The notes beneath the pieces are model-generated. The model had not been told where the DNA came from. It saw only the letters and a program-made list of their open reading frames with translations, and did no database searches. Positions 18,589 through 26,412 of a DNA stretch of 64,000 nt are shown here, in pieces. Made by a program: the position numbers and the translations under genes. The number at the start of each line of letters is the position of its first letter. Positions within the stretch are counted from its first letter, which is position 1. The stretch is from positions 62,001 to 126,000 of the forward strand of contig JAJFKU010000061.1 of NCBI GenBank assembly GCA_021773035.1, given 5' to 3'. Source of the stretch: Woeseiaceae bacterium (GTDB taxonomy: Bacteria > Pseudomonadota > Gammaproteobacteria > Steroidobacterales > Woeseiaceae).

Positions 18589-21111
18589 ATGAACAACCAC
18601 AGTCGCCGCAAAGCTCAATTTCGCGAACCGCGTACTCCATCGCAGAAAAACATATTCACGATGACGCCGCTGGCGGCGGCCGTCATTTCGGCCCTCAGCC
18701 CAACAGGATATGCTGTCGCCCAGGAAGAGGATGCGGTAGAACTCGAAGAAATTATCGTTACGGCGACCAAGCGCACGATGAGTCTGCAGGATATCCCGCA
18801 CAGTATCGATGTGCTGTCGGCGGTTCAGTTGCAGAGAATGGGGGCCAAAGATCTGGAGGCAACACTGCGGGCTCTGCCGAGTGTGACCTTAACTGCCTTG
18901 CAGCCGGGCCAGAATTCTCTGGTTGTACGCGGAATTACGACGGAACCGTTCGAGTACCGGACAGATGCGCAAGTCGCCGTCTATCTGGATGAGCAGCCGA
19001 TGTCGTCGAACTCGCAACAGGTCGGTTTCCGTGGCATCGACATGGCGCGCGTTGAAAACCTGCCCGGCCCTCAAGGTACTCTGTTCGGCGCAAGTTCGCA
19101 GACCGGTACGCTTCGCTACATCACGAACAAACCCAACTTTAACGGGCTTTCGGGGCAGGTCGAAGGCCGCCTGGGATCGACCTCGGGCGGTGACGAAAGT
19201 TACGATATTAACGGCATTCTGAATCTTCCGCTGATCGAGGACAAGCTGGCTGCGCGTGCGGTCGTGTATAGCTCCCGCGACGGCGGCTATGTCGACAACG
19301 TATTCGGTACCAGCCTTAGCGGAAATTACGATAACGCCGATCGTGTGGAAGATAACTTCAACGAGTACGACGTTGACGGCGGGCGTCTGCAGGTCTTGTG
19401 GAATATCAACGATAGCTGGTCCACGTTGTTCAGCGTGGTCGGCGAAAATACGTCAGCGGTCGGCGTATGGGATTCCGATGCCGGTCTCGACGATTATCAG
19501 GTCACGCGGTTTCAGGACGAATTTCGAAACGACGACTGGACTTCGCTGTCGCTCACCCTGAGCGGCGACGTGGGTTTTGCCGATCTAACGTTTACCTACA
19601 CGAAATTCGAGCGTGAAATCGTCTACGAATACGACAACATGACTTACACACAGTGGCGGGATGCGTATTACAATCCTGCCGGCGGCTATCCGTTCCCCCT
19701 GTACTTCACCAACTACTACGGAAGCTCGATATTCAACGACCAGTCTCAGGATCGGGACGCCGTTGAGTTTCGCCTGGTCTCCAAGGGAGACAGCCGCCTC
19801 AAGTGGATGGCCGGTGCCTACTACGAGGACTTCCTCAACGAGTGGTTTTACGGTTCCAGGATACCGGGGCTGGAGAACACCACAGCGTTCGCTGCCGCAA
19901 ACGCTGCCGCTTACTACTACGGCGTCAACTCCAATTACTACAACAACTATACGCCCAACACCAATCAGGCATACCCGCTCGCGACAACGGATATCAGCTA
20001 CACCAATAGCTTCGCGAATACGGTCAAGCAAACGGCTGTATTCGGTGAAGCGAGCTTCGATCTGACCGAGAATCTGAAGGTCTACGGCGGGCTTCGCTGG
20101 GCGGAGTTCGAGCGCGACAAGTTCGAGCAATACACGGTATCGGGCGGACTGATACCTGCGGGTGATCTGGCGTCCGGGGGAGACGGATCGCAGCGCGATA
20201 TCAGTAAAGAAAGCGATACGATTTTCAAGATCGGCCTGCAATACAATCTCGACGATGACCGTATGATCTACGCCTTGAAGAGCCAGGGTTTTCGTGTTGG
20301 TGGCAGGAATAGTCAGCGAGCCGTTGCAACCGGATTGCTGCCCGAGACCTATGTTGGCGATTTTCTCGACAATCATGAGATCGGCTTGAAGAGCCAGTGG
20401 CTGGACAGCCGATTGACCGTCAACGTCAGTGCTTTCTATATGGAGTGGAAAGACTACCTGCAGTCCGCGTCTTTTGACGGCAACGCTGCGTGGTGGCTGG
20501 CGGGGACCGTCAATGCCGGCGGTGCGGAAACTACCGGCGTTGAAATCCAGTCGACGTGGCAGGCCACCGAGCGTTTATCGATCGGGGCAAACCTGTTTTA
20601 CGCCAACGCGGAATTTCAGGACACCTTCTGTAACAATTTCACCGGCGGCGTACGACAACCCTGCGATGTTCTGCCCGGCGGTGGCATCGACCCCGACGAT
20701 ATCGATATCGCCGCCGGCATGGATTTGCCGAATTCGCCGGAGAAAACTGCCTGGGTCAGTCTCTACTACGAGGTGCCCGAAGTACTCGGTGGCGATCTCT
20801 GGTTCTACTACGACTACAGCTACACTTCGGAAACCTGGGGCAGCACCGAGGAAAGCCGTGATCTGGATATCCAGGGTCTCGCGCCGTCCCGCGACTACAG
20901 TAACCTTTCCGCCGGCCTGCAATTGCCGAATCAACTCGACATAGAGCTGACGATCAATAATCTGACGGACGAGAAGGGCTACGGCTTCGTCTTTACCGGC
21001 GAGGCGGATAACGCGGAGTTGTTTGGCGACCCGCGCTACCGGCAACAGAGAGCGCAGGACCGACCACGGACAGTCTGGCTTACCCTGCGAAAGGGTTTTG
21101 GCGGCACATAG
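18589..21111 (+). CDS. TonB-dependent outer-membrane receptor
   Basis: Outer-membrane beta-barrel receptor with an N-terminal plug. I start it at ATG 18589, preceded by GGGGA; the frame is open back to GTG 18532 but without a ribosome site. The extended signal region ends near YAVAQ, then comes a TonB-box-like segment (EEIIVTATKR), the plug domain (IPHSIDVLSAVQL, then FRGIDMARVENLPGPQGTLFG), and a barrel with repeated aromatic strands. It has 840 aa. It follows the AraC gene by 231 bp. The substrate is unknown; the neighbours suggest an oligosaccharide or a peptide-like ligand. Confidence 0.94.
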   Translation: MNNHSRRKAQFREPRTPSQKNIFTMTPLAAAVISALSPTGYAVAQEEDAVELEEIIVTATKRTMSLQDIPHSIDVLSAVQLQRMGAKDLEATLRALPSVTLTALQPGQNSLVVRGITTEPFEYRTDAQVAVYLDEQPMSSNSQQVGFRGIDMARVENLPGPQGTLFGASSQTGTLRYITNKPNFNGLSGQVEGRLGSTSGGDESYDINGILNLPLIEDKLAARAVVYSSRDGGYVDNVFGTSLSGNYDNADRVEDNFNEYDVDGGRLQVLWNINDSWSTLFSVVGENTSAVGVWDSDAGLDDYQVTRFQDEFRNDDWTSLSLTLSGDVGFADLTFTYTKFEREIVYEYDNMTYTQWRDAYYNPAGGYPFPLYFTNYYGSSIFNDQSQDRDAVEFRLVSKGDSRLKWMAGAYYEDFLNEWFYGSRIPGLENTTAFAAANAAAYYYGVNSNYYNNYTPNTNQAYPLATTDISYTNSFANTVKQTAVFGEASFDLTENLKVYGGLRWAEFERDKFEQYTVSGGLIPAGDLASGGDGSQRDISKESDTIFKIGLQYNLDDDRMIYALKSQGFRVGGRNSQRAVATGLLPETYVGDFLDNHEIGLKSQWLDSRLTVNVSAFYMEWKDYLQSASFDGNAAWWLAGTVNAGGAETTGVEIQSTWQATERLSIGANLFYANAEFQDTFCNNFTGGVRQPCDVLPGGGIDPDDIDIAAGMDLPNSPEKTAWVSLYYEVPEVLGGDLWFYYDYSYTSETWGSTEESRDLDIQGLAPSRDYSNLSAGLQLPNQLDIELTINNLTDEKGYGFVFTGEADNAELFGDPRYRQQRAQDRPRTVWLTLRKGFGGT

Positions 21112-21170
21112 TTAAGCTGGTCACAAGCTCGGTTGTTCGCGGCAGTCGCCAGGGCGACAGCCACGGCGGC

Positions 21171-22034
21171 GTGTATCTGCTGGACCTTGAGCAACAGTCG
21201 GTTCGGCAGGCGCTCGACTGGAACACGGCTGATATTGACTGGCAAGGGCGTGGCGCCGACCGCGGTTTACGGGGTATCGCTTTTGACGGTGATCGTGTCT
21301 ACATTGCCGCCAGCGACGAGTTGTTCGCCTACACACCCGAGTTCGAACTCATCGGCTCCTGGCGCAGCCCGTTCCTGAAACACTGCCACGAGATAGCGGT
21401 CTGGGAACGGACTCTGTATTTAACGTCGACCGCCTACGACAGCATCCTGGGCTTTGATCTCGATAAGCACCGGTTCCACTGGGCCATGCAACTTCAAACC
21501 GCGAATTACCGCTTCAAGGCCGCGCCTTTCGATCCGATGTCGAGCGAGGGGCCGCTGATGCTGAACAAGCTGCATATCAACAGCGTCCATTGCTCCCGGC
21601 ACGGCATGTATATCTGCGGGCTGAACTCCGGCGGCATGCTGCATTTCAACGGCACGCAGATCAACATGGCGGTTGAACTGCCGGCCGGCACCCATAATGC
21701 GCAGCCTTTCCGCGATGGCGTGTTGTTTAACGACAGCCAGGCCGACGTGCTGCGCTACACGGGTCGAGGAGAGGGGGAGGAAGATCGTGCGATGCCGGTG
21801 CCGGTCTACGATCCTGAGACCCTGCAGCATGTGGAGTCGGCGGAAGAGGGGCTGGCCCGGCCGGGGTTCGCCCGCGGCTTGTGCGTACTATCCGATCAGG
21901 TTGTTGCCGGGGGCTCATCGCCGTCGACTATTACGCTGTACGATCTTGCGAAGAACACGGTTCTCGGATCGGTCAACCTGAGTCTGGATGTGCGCAACGC
22001 CGTTCACGGACTGGAAGTCTGGCCTTACGACTGA
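21171..22034 (+). CDS. Uncharacterised beta-propeller-like protein
   Basis: About 287 aa with no signal peptide. The repeated short beta-strand units (GIAFDGDRVYIAASDELFAY, EIAVWERTLYLTSTAYDSIL) suggest a propeller-like fold. Conserved-looking motifs are HINSVHCSRHGMYICGLNSG, THNAQPFRDGVLFNDSQADV and ARPGFARGLCVL. I think it belongs to an uncharacterised conserved family (perhaps DUF4915/TIGR03032-like) but am not sure. The start is uncertain: GTG 21171 is used, but the frame stays open and protein-like upstream (LVTSSVVRGSRQGDSHGG), so translation may start at CTG 21117, right after the receptor stop. It probably shares a transcript with the TonB receptor. Confidence 0.75.
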   Translation: MYLLDLEQQSVRQALDWNTADIDWQGRGADRGLRGIAFDGDRVYIAASDELFAYTPEFELIGSWRSPFLKHCHEIAVWERTLYLTSTAYDSILGFDLDKHRFHWAMQLQTANYRFKAAPFDPMSSEGPLMLNKLHINSVHCSRHGMYICGLNSGGMLHFNGTQINMAVELPAGTHNAQPFRDGVLFNDSQADVLRYTGRGEGEEDRAMPVPVYDPETLQHVESAEEGLARPGFARGLCVLSDQVVAGGSSPSTITLYDLAKNTVLGSVNLSLDVRNAVHGLEVWPYD

Positions 22035-22035
22035 C

Positions 22036-22049
22036 CGCCGGGAACGGCG
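22036..22049. terminator. GC hairpin between convergent genes
   Basis: CGCCG-GGAA-CGGCG forms a 5-bp stem with a GGAA tetraloop in the 25-bp gap between two convergent stops (22034 and 22060). A possible two-way terminator, without a T-run. Confidence 0.3.
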
Positions 22050-22059
22050 TGCTCGCTAC

Positions 22060-24078
22060 CTACAGACCCGCGTTGCGCGAGACCTCGGGAAGCTCATCGA
22101 TAATGTAGGCGAGTTGTTCGCTCCAGATGCCCAGGTGCTTCTCGTAGCGTCGCCACTTGCCTAGCGCGCTGGTATAGATGGGCTGACGTACCTGTTCCGA
22201 ACTGGCCGTCTTTACGGCTCTTTCGGTCTCATAGAACTTCAGGCAGTTCTCCTCGAACGGCAGTCCGCAATGATCGAGGATGCGGCGTACCTGGCCTTCC
22301 AGGTCGGTAACGGTTTCTTCGTAGTGCACGTCGAGAACCCTTCCCGGCAGTACCGCATGCCAGTGTTTCATCATAGCGTCGTATTGCTGGTAATAATGCG
22401 CGAGGTCGATCATGTCGTAGGTGAAGTTCTGCCCGTGCCCGAAAAGCTGTTTGTAGGCGCCGAGGCAGCTGTCAAACGGGTGTCGCCGGGTATTGATGAA
22501 CTTCGCGTTGGGAAGTATCAGGTTTGCAAAACCCAGCATCGGAAAATTGTTAGGGAGCTTGTCGGTAAAAAAAGCCTTGTCGGTGCTGCGGTGCCGCCGG
22601 CTCTCCTCAATGTACTGCTTTCCGTAGGCGCGAAGGTCTTTGTCGCGCAGTTCGGGAACCGCCTCGGGGTAGCGAGTGCCATCCGTTCTGTAGCGGCCAA
22701 TCGACTCGGTGATCCTGCCAAGTATCGGCAGTTCCGAAGTGCCTTCTACCTGGCTGTGACTGGCGAGGATTTGCTCCACCAGCGTCGAGCCCGAGCGGGG
22801 CAGACCAACAATGAATATCGGATCGGGAGCCTCGTAGCCCGCGCCTTCTCTCTCTTTCAGCAGCGATCGTTCAAACACTTTCTTGATGGCCGTCTGGCGT
22901 TTTTCGAACTCAAGCGGTTCGTGATCCACCGTCATTCGCTGTCGCTCGTTGCCAGTGTGGTAAAAGTGCCAGGCTTGCTCATAGTCCTTCCGGTCTTCCA
23001 TGGCCTTGCCCAACGCGAAACGCATGTGAATATCTTCGACGTCTGACAACTCGCCGGAATCGACCTGTCGGAGCATTTCATCGACTTCTTCGTCCTCGAA
23101 CCTGAATACCTTGAGATTCGCCATGCTCCAATAGGCAGGACCAAAGCCCGGTTTTACCTTGATGGCACGTCGGTATGCGTCGAGCGCTGCGGCCTGGTCG
23201 CCTACGGTTTTCAGCTCCCAGGCGTATGCCGATAACACGCCAGGCACTGCGTCGTTGATCGACAGAGAGCGTTCGAAGGCCTGCACCGCTTTCTCGGGAT
23301 ACATGGCGCGACCGAAAGCACCGCCAAGGCCTGCCCAGGCTTCGCCGTTGTCAGGGTCCAGCATCGTTGCCTTTTCGTAGGCAGAAATTGCCTCCAGGTA
23401 TTTGTTCATCTCCATCAACAGTGCGCCGAGACTGAACCAGGCGCCCGTGAAATCTGCGGCCTGTTGAGTTGCCCGCCTCAGCAGCGCTTCGGCATCTTCC
23501 AGGTTTTTCTCGTGTTGCCAGAGCGATATCGCCAGATAGCGCATCGCGTTGACGCTGTTCGGATTTGCCTTCAGCACGCCGCGGAATATGTCGATGGCTT
23601 CGTCGTGCTTGCCGTCACGTTGCAGTGTGGCGCCTTCGATGATCGCAGCGCGCTCCGGGTCGCGGTCGACGTAATCGCGAAACGCTTCGTCCGCTGCCTG
23701 TCCACGCCCGGTTGCTGCCAGGGCCTCGCCCAGTTTTCTTTGTGCGAGCGGCAATGCGGGCTGCAACCGGATTGCTTTTTCGAACGCCGGAACAGCCTCC
23801 TCGAATCTCGACTGCATCGCTAATGCGCTACCAAGATCTTCGTGTAGTTGCGGAAACTCCGGTTCCAGTGTGAGGCCGAATCGCAGCTGTTTTTCAGCTT
23901 CTTCGGCACGCCCCTGCTTCATCAGTGCGAGGCCAAGCAGCCGAATGTGATCGACGCAACCCGGGTGTTTGTTCAGGTAGTCCCGACAGGCCTCTTCGGC
24001 GCGCAGCGGACGATCCTTTCTAAGGTAGTCCAGCGCTCGGTGAATATTAAGGTCCTTCTCGGACGCCGCCTGATTCAT
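22060..24078 (-). CDS. TPR-repeat sulfotransferase
   Basis: Fusion of an N-terminal tetratricopeptide array (about residues 10-330, with units such as AEEAEKQLRFGLTLEPEFPQ and EAISAYEKATMLDPDNGEAW) and a C-terminal sulfotransferase domain. The PAPS 5'-phosphosulfate loop is VGLPRSGSTLVEQIL (from about residue 424); the 3'-phosphate region is near INTRRHPFDSCLGAYKQLF. The length (672 aa) fits the bacterial TPR-sulfotransferase group, some of which act on proteins or small molecules. No signal peptide is seen. The upstream gene on the same strand, 18 bp away, is an Asp/Asn-hydroxylase-fold protein, so the pair probably acts together. Confidence 0.9.
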   Translation of the reverse strand: MNQAASEKDLNIHRALDYLRKDRPLRAEEACRDYLNKHPGCVDHIRLLGLALMKQGRAEEAEKQLRFGLTLEPEFPQLHEDLGSALAMQSRFEEAVPAFEKAIRLQPALPLAQRKLGEALAATGRGQAADEAFRDYVDRDPERAAIIEGATLQRDGKHDEAIDIFRGVLKANPNSVNAMRYLAISLWQHEKNLEDAEALLRRATQQAADFTGAWFSLGALLMEMNKYLEAISAYEKATMLDPDNGEAWAGLGGAFGRAMYPEKAVQAFERSLSINDAVPGVLSAYAWELKTVGDQAAALDAYRRAIKVKPGFGPAYWSMANLKVFRFEDEEVDEMLRQVDSGELSDVEDIHMRFALGKAMEDRKDYEQAWHFYHTGNERQRMTVDHEPLEFEKRQTAIKKVFERSLLKEREGAGYEAPDPIFIVGLPRSGSTLVEQILASHSQVEGTSELPILGRITESIGRYRTDGTRYPEAVPELRDKDLRAYGKQYIEESRRHRSTDKAFFTDKLPNNFPMLGFANLILPNAKFINTRRHPFDSCLGAYKQLFGHGQNFTYDMIDLAHYYQQYDAMMKHWHAVLPGRVLDVHYEETVTDLEGQVRRILDHCGLPFEENCLKFYETERAVKTASSEQVRQPIYTSALGKWRRYEKHLGIWSEQLAYIIDELPEVSRNAGL

Positions 24079-24096
24079 GGGTTTGGATCCGAGGAG

Positions 24097-24636
24097 CTAC
24101 GCGGGTACATAGTCAAAGATAAAGGAAATGCGGTCTTCGTTACCCAGGTTCATCACGCTGTGTTTTTTCTGATTGTTGATCTCATAAGCGTTTCCCACTT
24201 CAAACTGATAGGGCTTTCCCGAAATCGTGTATCGCACTACCGAACTGCTTGTTATCGGCACATGGATACGATGCCCCATATGAAAAGAGCGCAGCGCATC
24301 ACGATGCGCATTGATGCGGCCGTGCGCCTTGAGTTTGGCCGCCATGGCACGCAGCAAAGTGCCGCCGGGCTCGTAGTAGGTCTCGATAATATGGTCGATA
24401 AGCGGCATCGCCACGTCGGCCAGGCGTTGCCAACCGGACTCGCGGTAAATTTCACCGTCGGGCCAGCTTTCGTCGCAAAACAGCATCACGATTGACTCGG
24501 TGTCTTTGTGCACCTCGTAGGTCTGCTGTCGTATTGCCTGCTCGGCCCAGGCCTCGGGTTCCTGAGCAAGAATCTTCTGCCGAAGGGCCTCAGCATCAAT
24601 CTGTCCGAGGCATCGCTGATCGACACCGATATCCAT
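24097..24636 (-). CDS. Aspartyl/asparaginyl beta-hydroxylase-fold protein
   Basis: Small (179 aa) 2-oxoglutarate/Fe(II) dioxygenase-like protein. The metal motif is INAHRDALRSFHMGHRIHVP, with H111 and D113 as an HxD pair and a distal His in NNQKKHSVMNLG (H159); R169 in EDRISFIF fits the 2-oxoglutarate anchor. Related proteins hydroxylate Asp or Asn side chains in peptides. It heads a two-gene minus-strand unit with the TPR-sulfotransferase, which suggests paired hydroxylation and sulfation of the same target (inference). Confidence 0.85.
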   Translation of the reverse strand: MDIGVDQRCLGQIDAEALRQKILAQEPEAWAEQAIRQQTYEVHKDTESIVMLFCDESWPDGEIYRESGWQRLADVAMPLIDHIIETYYEPGGTLLRAMAAKLKAHGRINAHRDALRSFHMGHRIHVPITSSSVVRYTISGKPYQFEVGNAYEINNQKKHSVMNLGNEDRISFIFDYVPA

Positions 24637-24717
24637 ACACTGTCCTTGAGCTGCCGGAGTCGCCCAGTTTACAGCGCCGTGACTTTCATGGGTAGAACGT
24701 CGTTAGTTGAGCGGAGT

Positions 24718-24735
24718 AAGGGTGCGATGACCCTT
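24718..24735 (-). terminator. Hairpin just after porin gene
   Basis: AAGGGT-GCGATG-ACCCTT (plus-strand reading) is a perfect 6+6 bp hairpin 11 bp beyond the porin stop. The flanks AGTA/TACT extend symmetry with a bulge. In the porin's direction no clear T-run follows, so efficiency is uncertain. Confidence 0.35.
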
Positions 24736-24745
24736 CGCTTTTACT

Positions 24746-25495
24746 CTAGAACTCGAATTGCAGGCTGGCGACCAGACGTGGTTCAGCCACAGATCTGTAG
24801 AAGATATTCTCCGCAGTGGAACTGGTGCTGTGGTAGGCCAGTTTCCAGCCGAACATATCCCGTTGTTGGCCAATAGTGAGGGAGCCGTAGCGGTAGCTGT
24901 CCAGATAAGCACGCTGCAGATCGTAGTAACCGCCTTCGATCGACAGGTACAGGTCACCCGGCAGGTCCAGCTGCACGCCGGCTTCGTAGAAGGGAGCTTC
25001 AGCAGCAGTACCGAATACGTCGTCAGAATAGCCTGCGGTGAGTCGATAGTTGCCCGGAAAGTACAGACTGGCTATCCATTCGTCATAGTCGATATCGGAT
25101 TTTGTTCCGGGAAATGTGTAGCGTACCCAGCTCAGGTCCACACTCAGGTATTCGGATAGATCTGCGGCATATGCCACCGCGAGATCCAGTTCCCATCGAG
25201 CGCCGTCGTCCGTATCTGTTGATTCTACGAAGTCGACATTCGACGCCCAGGCATAAGCATAGAATCCGTTCGCGAATTCAATGTCAGTGCCGAGTTGCAG
25301 GGCCGGGCGGCTTAGAGTTTGCGAAATTCCGCGAAAGACATAGTCGGTTGCTACCGTCATATTGGCTGAAGTAGTTATCGAATCCGTAATCGCTTCGGCA
25401 GCATACGTTGGGGCGGTAACAGGCAAGCAGTTCGATGCGAGCGCTGCGACGCAAGCAGTGCATGATAGCGGCAATCGGTCAGGTGAGAAAATCAT
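24746..25495 (-). CDS. TorF-family putative outer-membrane porin
   Basis: Small predicted beta-barrel (249 aa) of the TorF/TIGR02001 putative porin type. An N-terminal signal ends around YAAEA (residue 34), followed by the family opening TTSANMTVATDYVFRGISQT and LQLGTDIEFANGFYAYAWASNV, then alternating hydrophobic/aromatic strands, ending in a C-terminal Phe (ASLQFEF), the usual outer-membrane sorting residue. It appears to be a single-gene unit. The solute is unknown. Confidence 0.88.
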   Translation of the reverse strand: MIFSPDRLPLSCTACVAALASNCLPVTAPTYAAEAITDSITTSANMTVATDYVFRGISQTLSRPALQLGTDIEFANGFYAYAWASNVDFVESTDTDDGARWELDLAVAYAADLSEYLSVDLSWVRYTFPGTKSDIDYDEWIASLYFPGNYRLTAGYSDDVFGTAAEAPFYEAGVQLDLPGDLYLSIEGGYYDLQRAYLDSYRYGSLTIGQQRDMFGWKLAYHSTSSTAENIFYRSVAEPRLVASLQFEF

Positions 25496-25824
25496 TTGCT
25501 GGGACCCTTGGACATTTTTGTACTGGTGTGTATCTCCCTGTATACGTACAGCGAAGCTTGCCGAATTGGCTCATCTCGAGGTATTGCGCAATTGCCGCAG
25601 TATTTTTTGAGCCAACCGCCAGCGAAAATCTGTTTGTACATAAGTGGGCTGTGATTGAGTGCGGCGGCTTACGGCTGTATAGGCGAGTATGTTTTTCGAT
25701 ACTGGAATAACATCGATACGAATCGCGAGAGGCGGGCGTTTTATGCGGTAAAGTAGTGCCATAACTCGCGGTGATATCGAGCGTTGGCTTAATGCCGGAT
25801 GCAGCGCTCATTCGGGGAACGGCT
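25496..25824. other. Intergenic region between divergent porin and sigma-factor genes
   Basis: This 329-bp gap should hold the divergent promoters of the porin (-) and the ECF sigma/kinase pair (+). A stretch GTATCTCCCTGTATAC (25530-25545) resembles the GTAT-ATAC motif found elsewhere in the window but with an 8-bp spacer, so I do not count it as a copy. No RNA gene or convincing short protein gene is visible; the small frames in it lack any recognisable feature. Confidence 0.6.
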
Positions 25825-26412
25825 ATGAATAGCAAAGGCGAGCTTACTCGGCTGCTGCAGGCGGCGGCGGCCGGCGATGGGCAAGCGGATAATGAATTGT
25901 ACGGCTTTGTGTACAAAGAGCTGCGCAAGATTGCCCGGGCACATCGCCGCAGTTGGCACGGCAACGATACATTGAATACAACCGCGTTGATCAACGAGGC
26001 CTACATAAAGCTTGCCGACCAATCGGGTGGGCATTATCAGGATCGAACACACTTTTTCGCAACAGCGTCCAAAGCGATGCGACACATCCTGATCAACTAT
26101 GCGGAACGACGCAGTGCGGCAAAACGCGGTAGCGGACAGCAAGAGTTGCGCGTAGACGATTTACAGCTACCCGCTGACGACGATGTCGAAGACCTGCTCG
26201 AGCTAAACATGTTGTTGGAGCAGCTTGAGGGCGACAGCCCGCGGCGCTGCCGCATTGTGGAGTGCCGGGTATTCGGCGGCATGACTATTTCGGAAACAGG
26301 ACAGGCGCTCGGTATTTCGCCTGCAACGGTTAAGCGCGAGTGGACGGTATTGAGCGCCTGGCTGTTTCGTGAGATTCACGACGGAACGGTCGTTGAGCGG
26401 GGGCGAAAATAA
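25825..26412 (+). CDS. ECF-type RNA polymerase sigma factor (TIGR02999-like)
   Basis: Sigma-70-like protein with region 2 (LYGFVYKELRKIARAHRRSW, then ALINEAYIKLADQ and FFATASKAMRHILINYAERR) and region 4 helix-turn-helix (GGMTISETGQALGISPATVKREWTVLSAWL). At 195 aa it matches the ECF group that is usually linked to a serine/threonine kinase instead of an anti-sigma factor. I start at ATG 25825, preceded by GGGGA, not at the upstream in-frame ATG 25771. Its TAA overlaps the kinase ATG by one base, so the two are translationally coupled. Confidence 0.92.
   Translation: MNSKGELTRLLQAAAAGDGQADNELYGFVYKELRKIARAHRRSWHGNDTLNTTALINEAYIKLADQSGGHYQDRTHFFATASKAMRHILINYAERRSAAKRGSGQQELRVDDLQLPADDDVEDLLELNMLLEQLEGDSPRRCRIVECRVFGGMTISETGQALGISPATVKREWTVLSAWLFREIHDGTVVERGRK

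Noticed and set aside
19585-20376. A 263-codon minus-strand open frame opposite the TonB receptor
   Set aside because: Antisense shadow of a well-supported receptor gene with no start signal or family motif.
25530-25545. GTATCTCCCTGTATAC as a fourth copy of the GTAT-ATAC motif
   Set aside because: The spacer is 8 instead of 6 bases and the inner conserved positions differ, so it fails the pattern shared by the other three.
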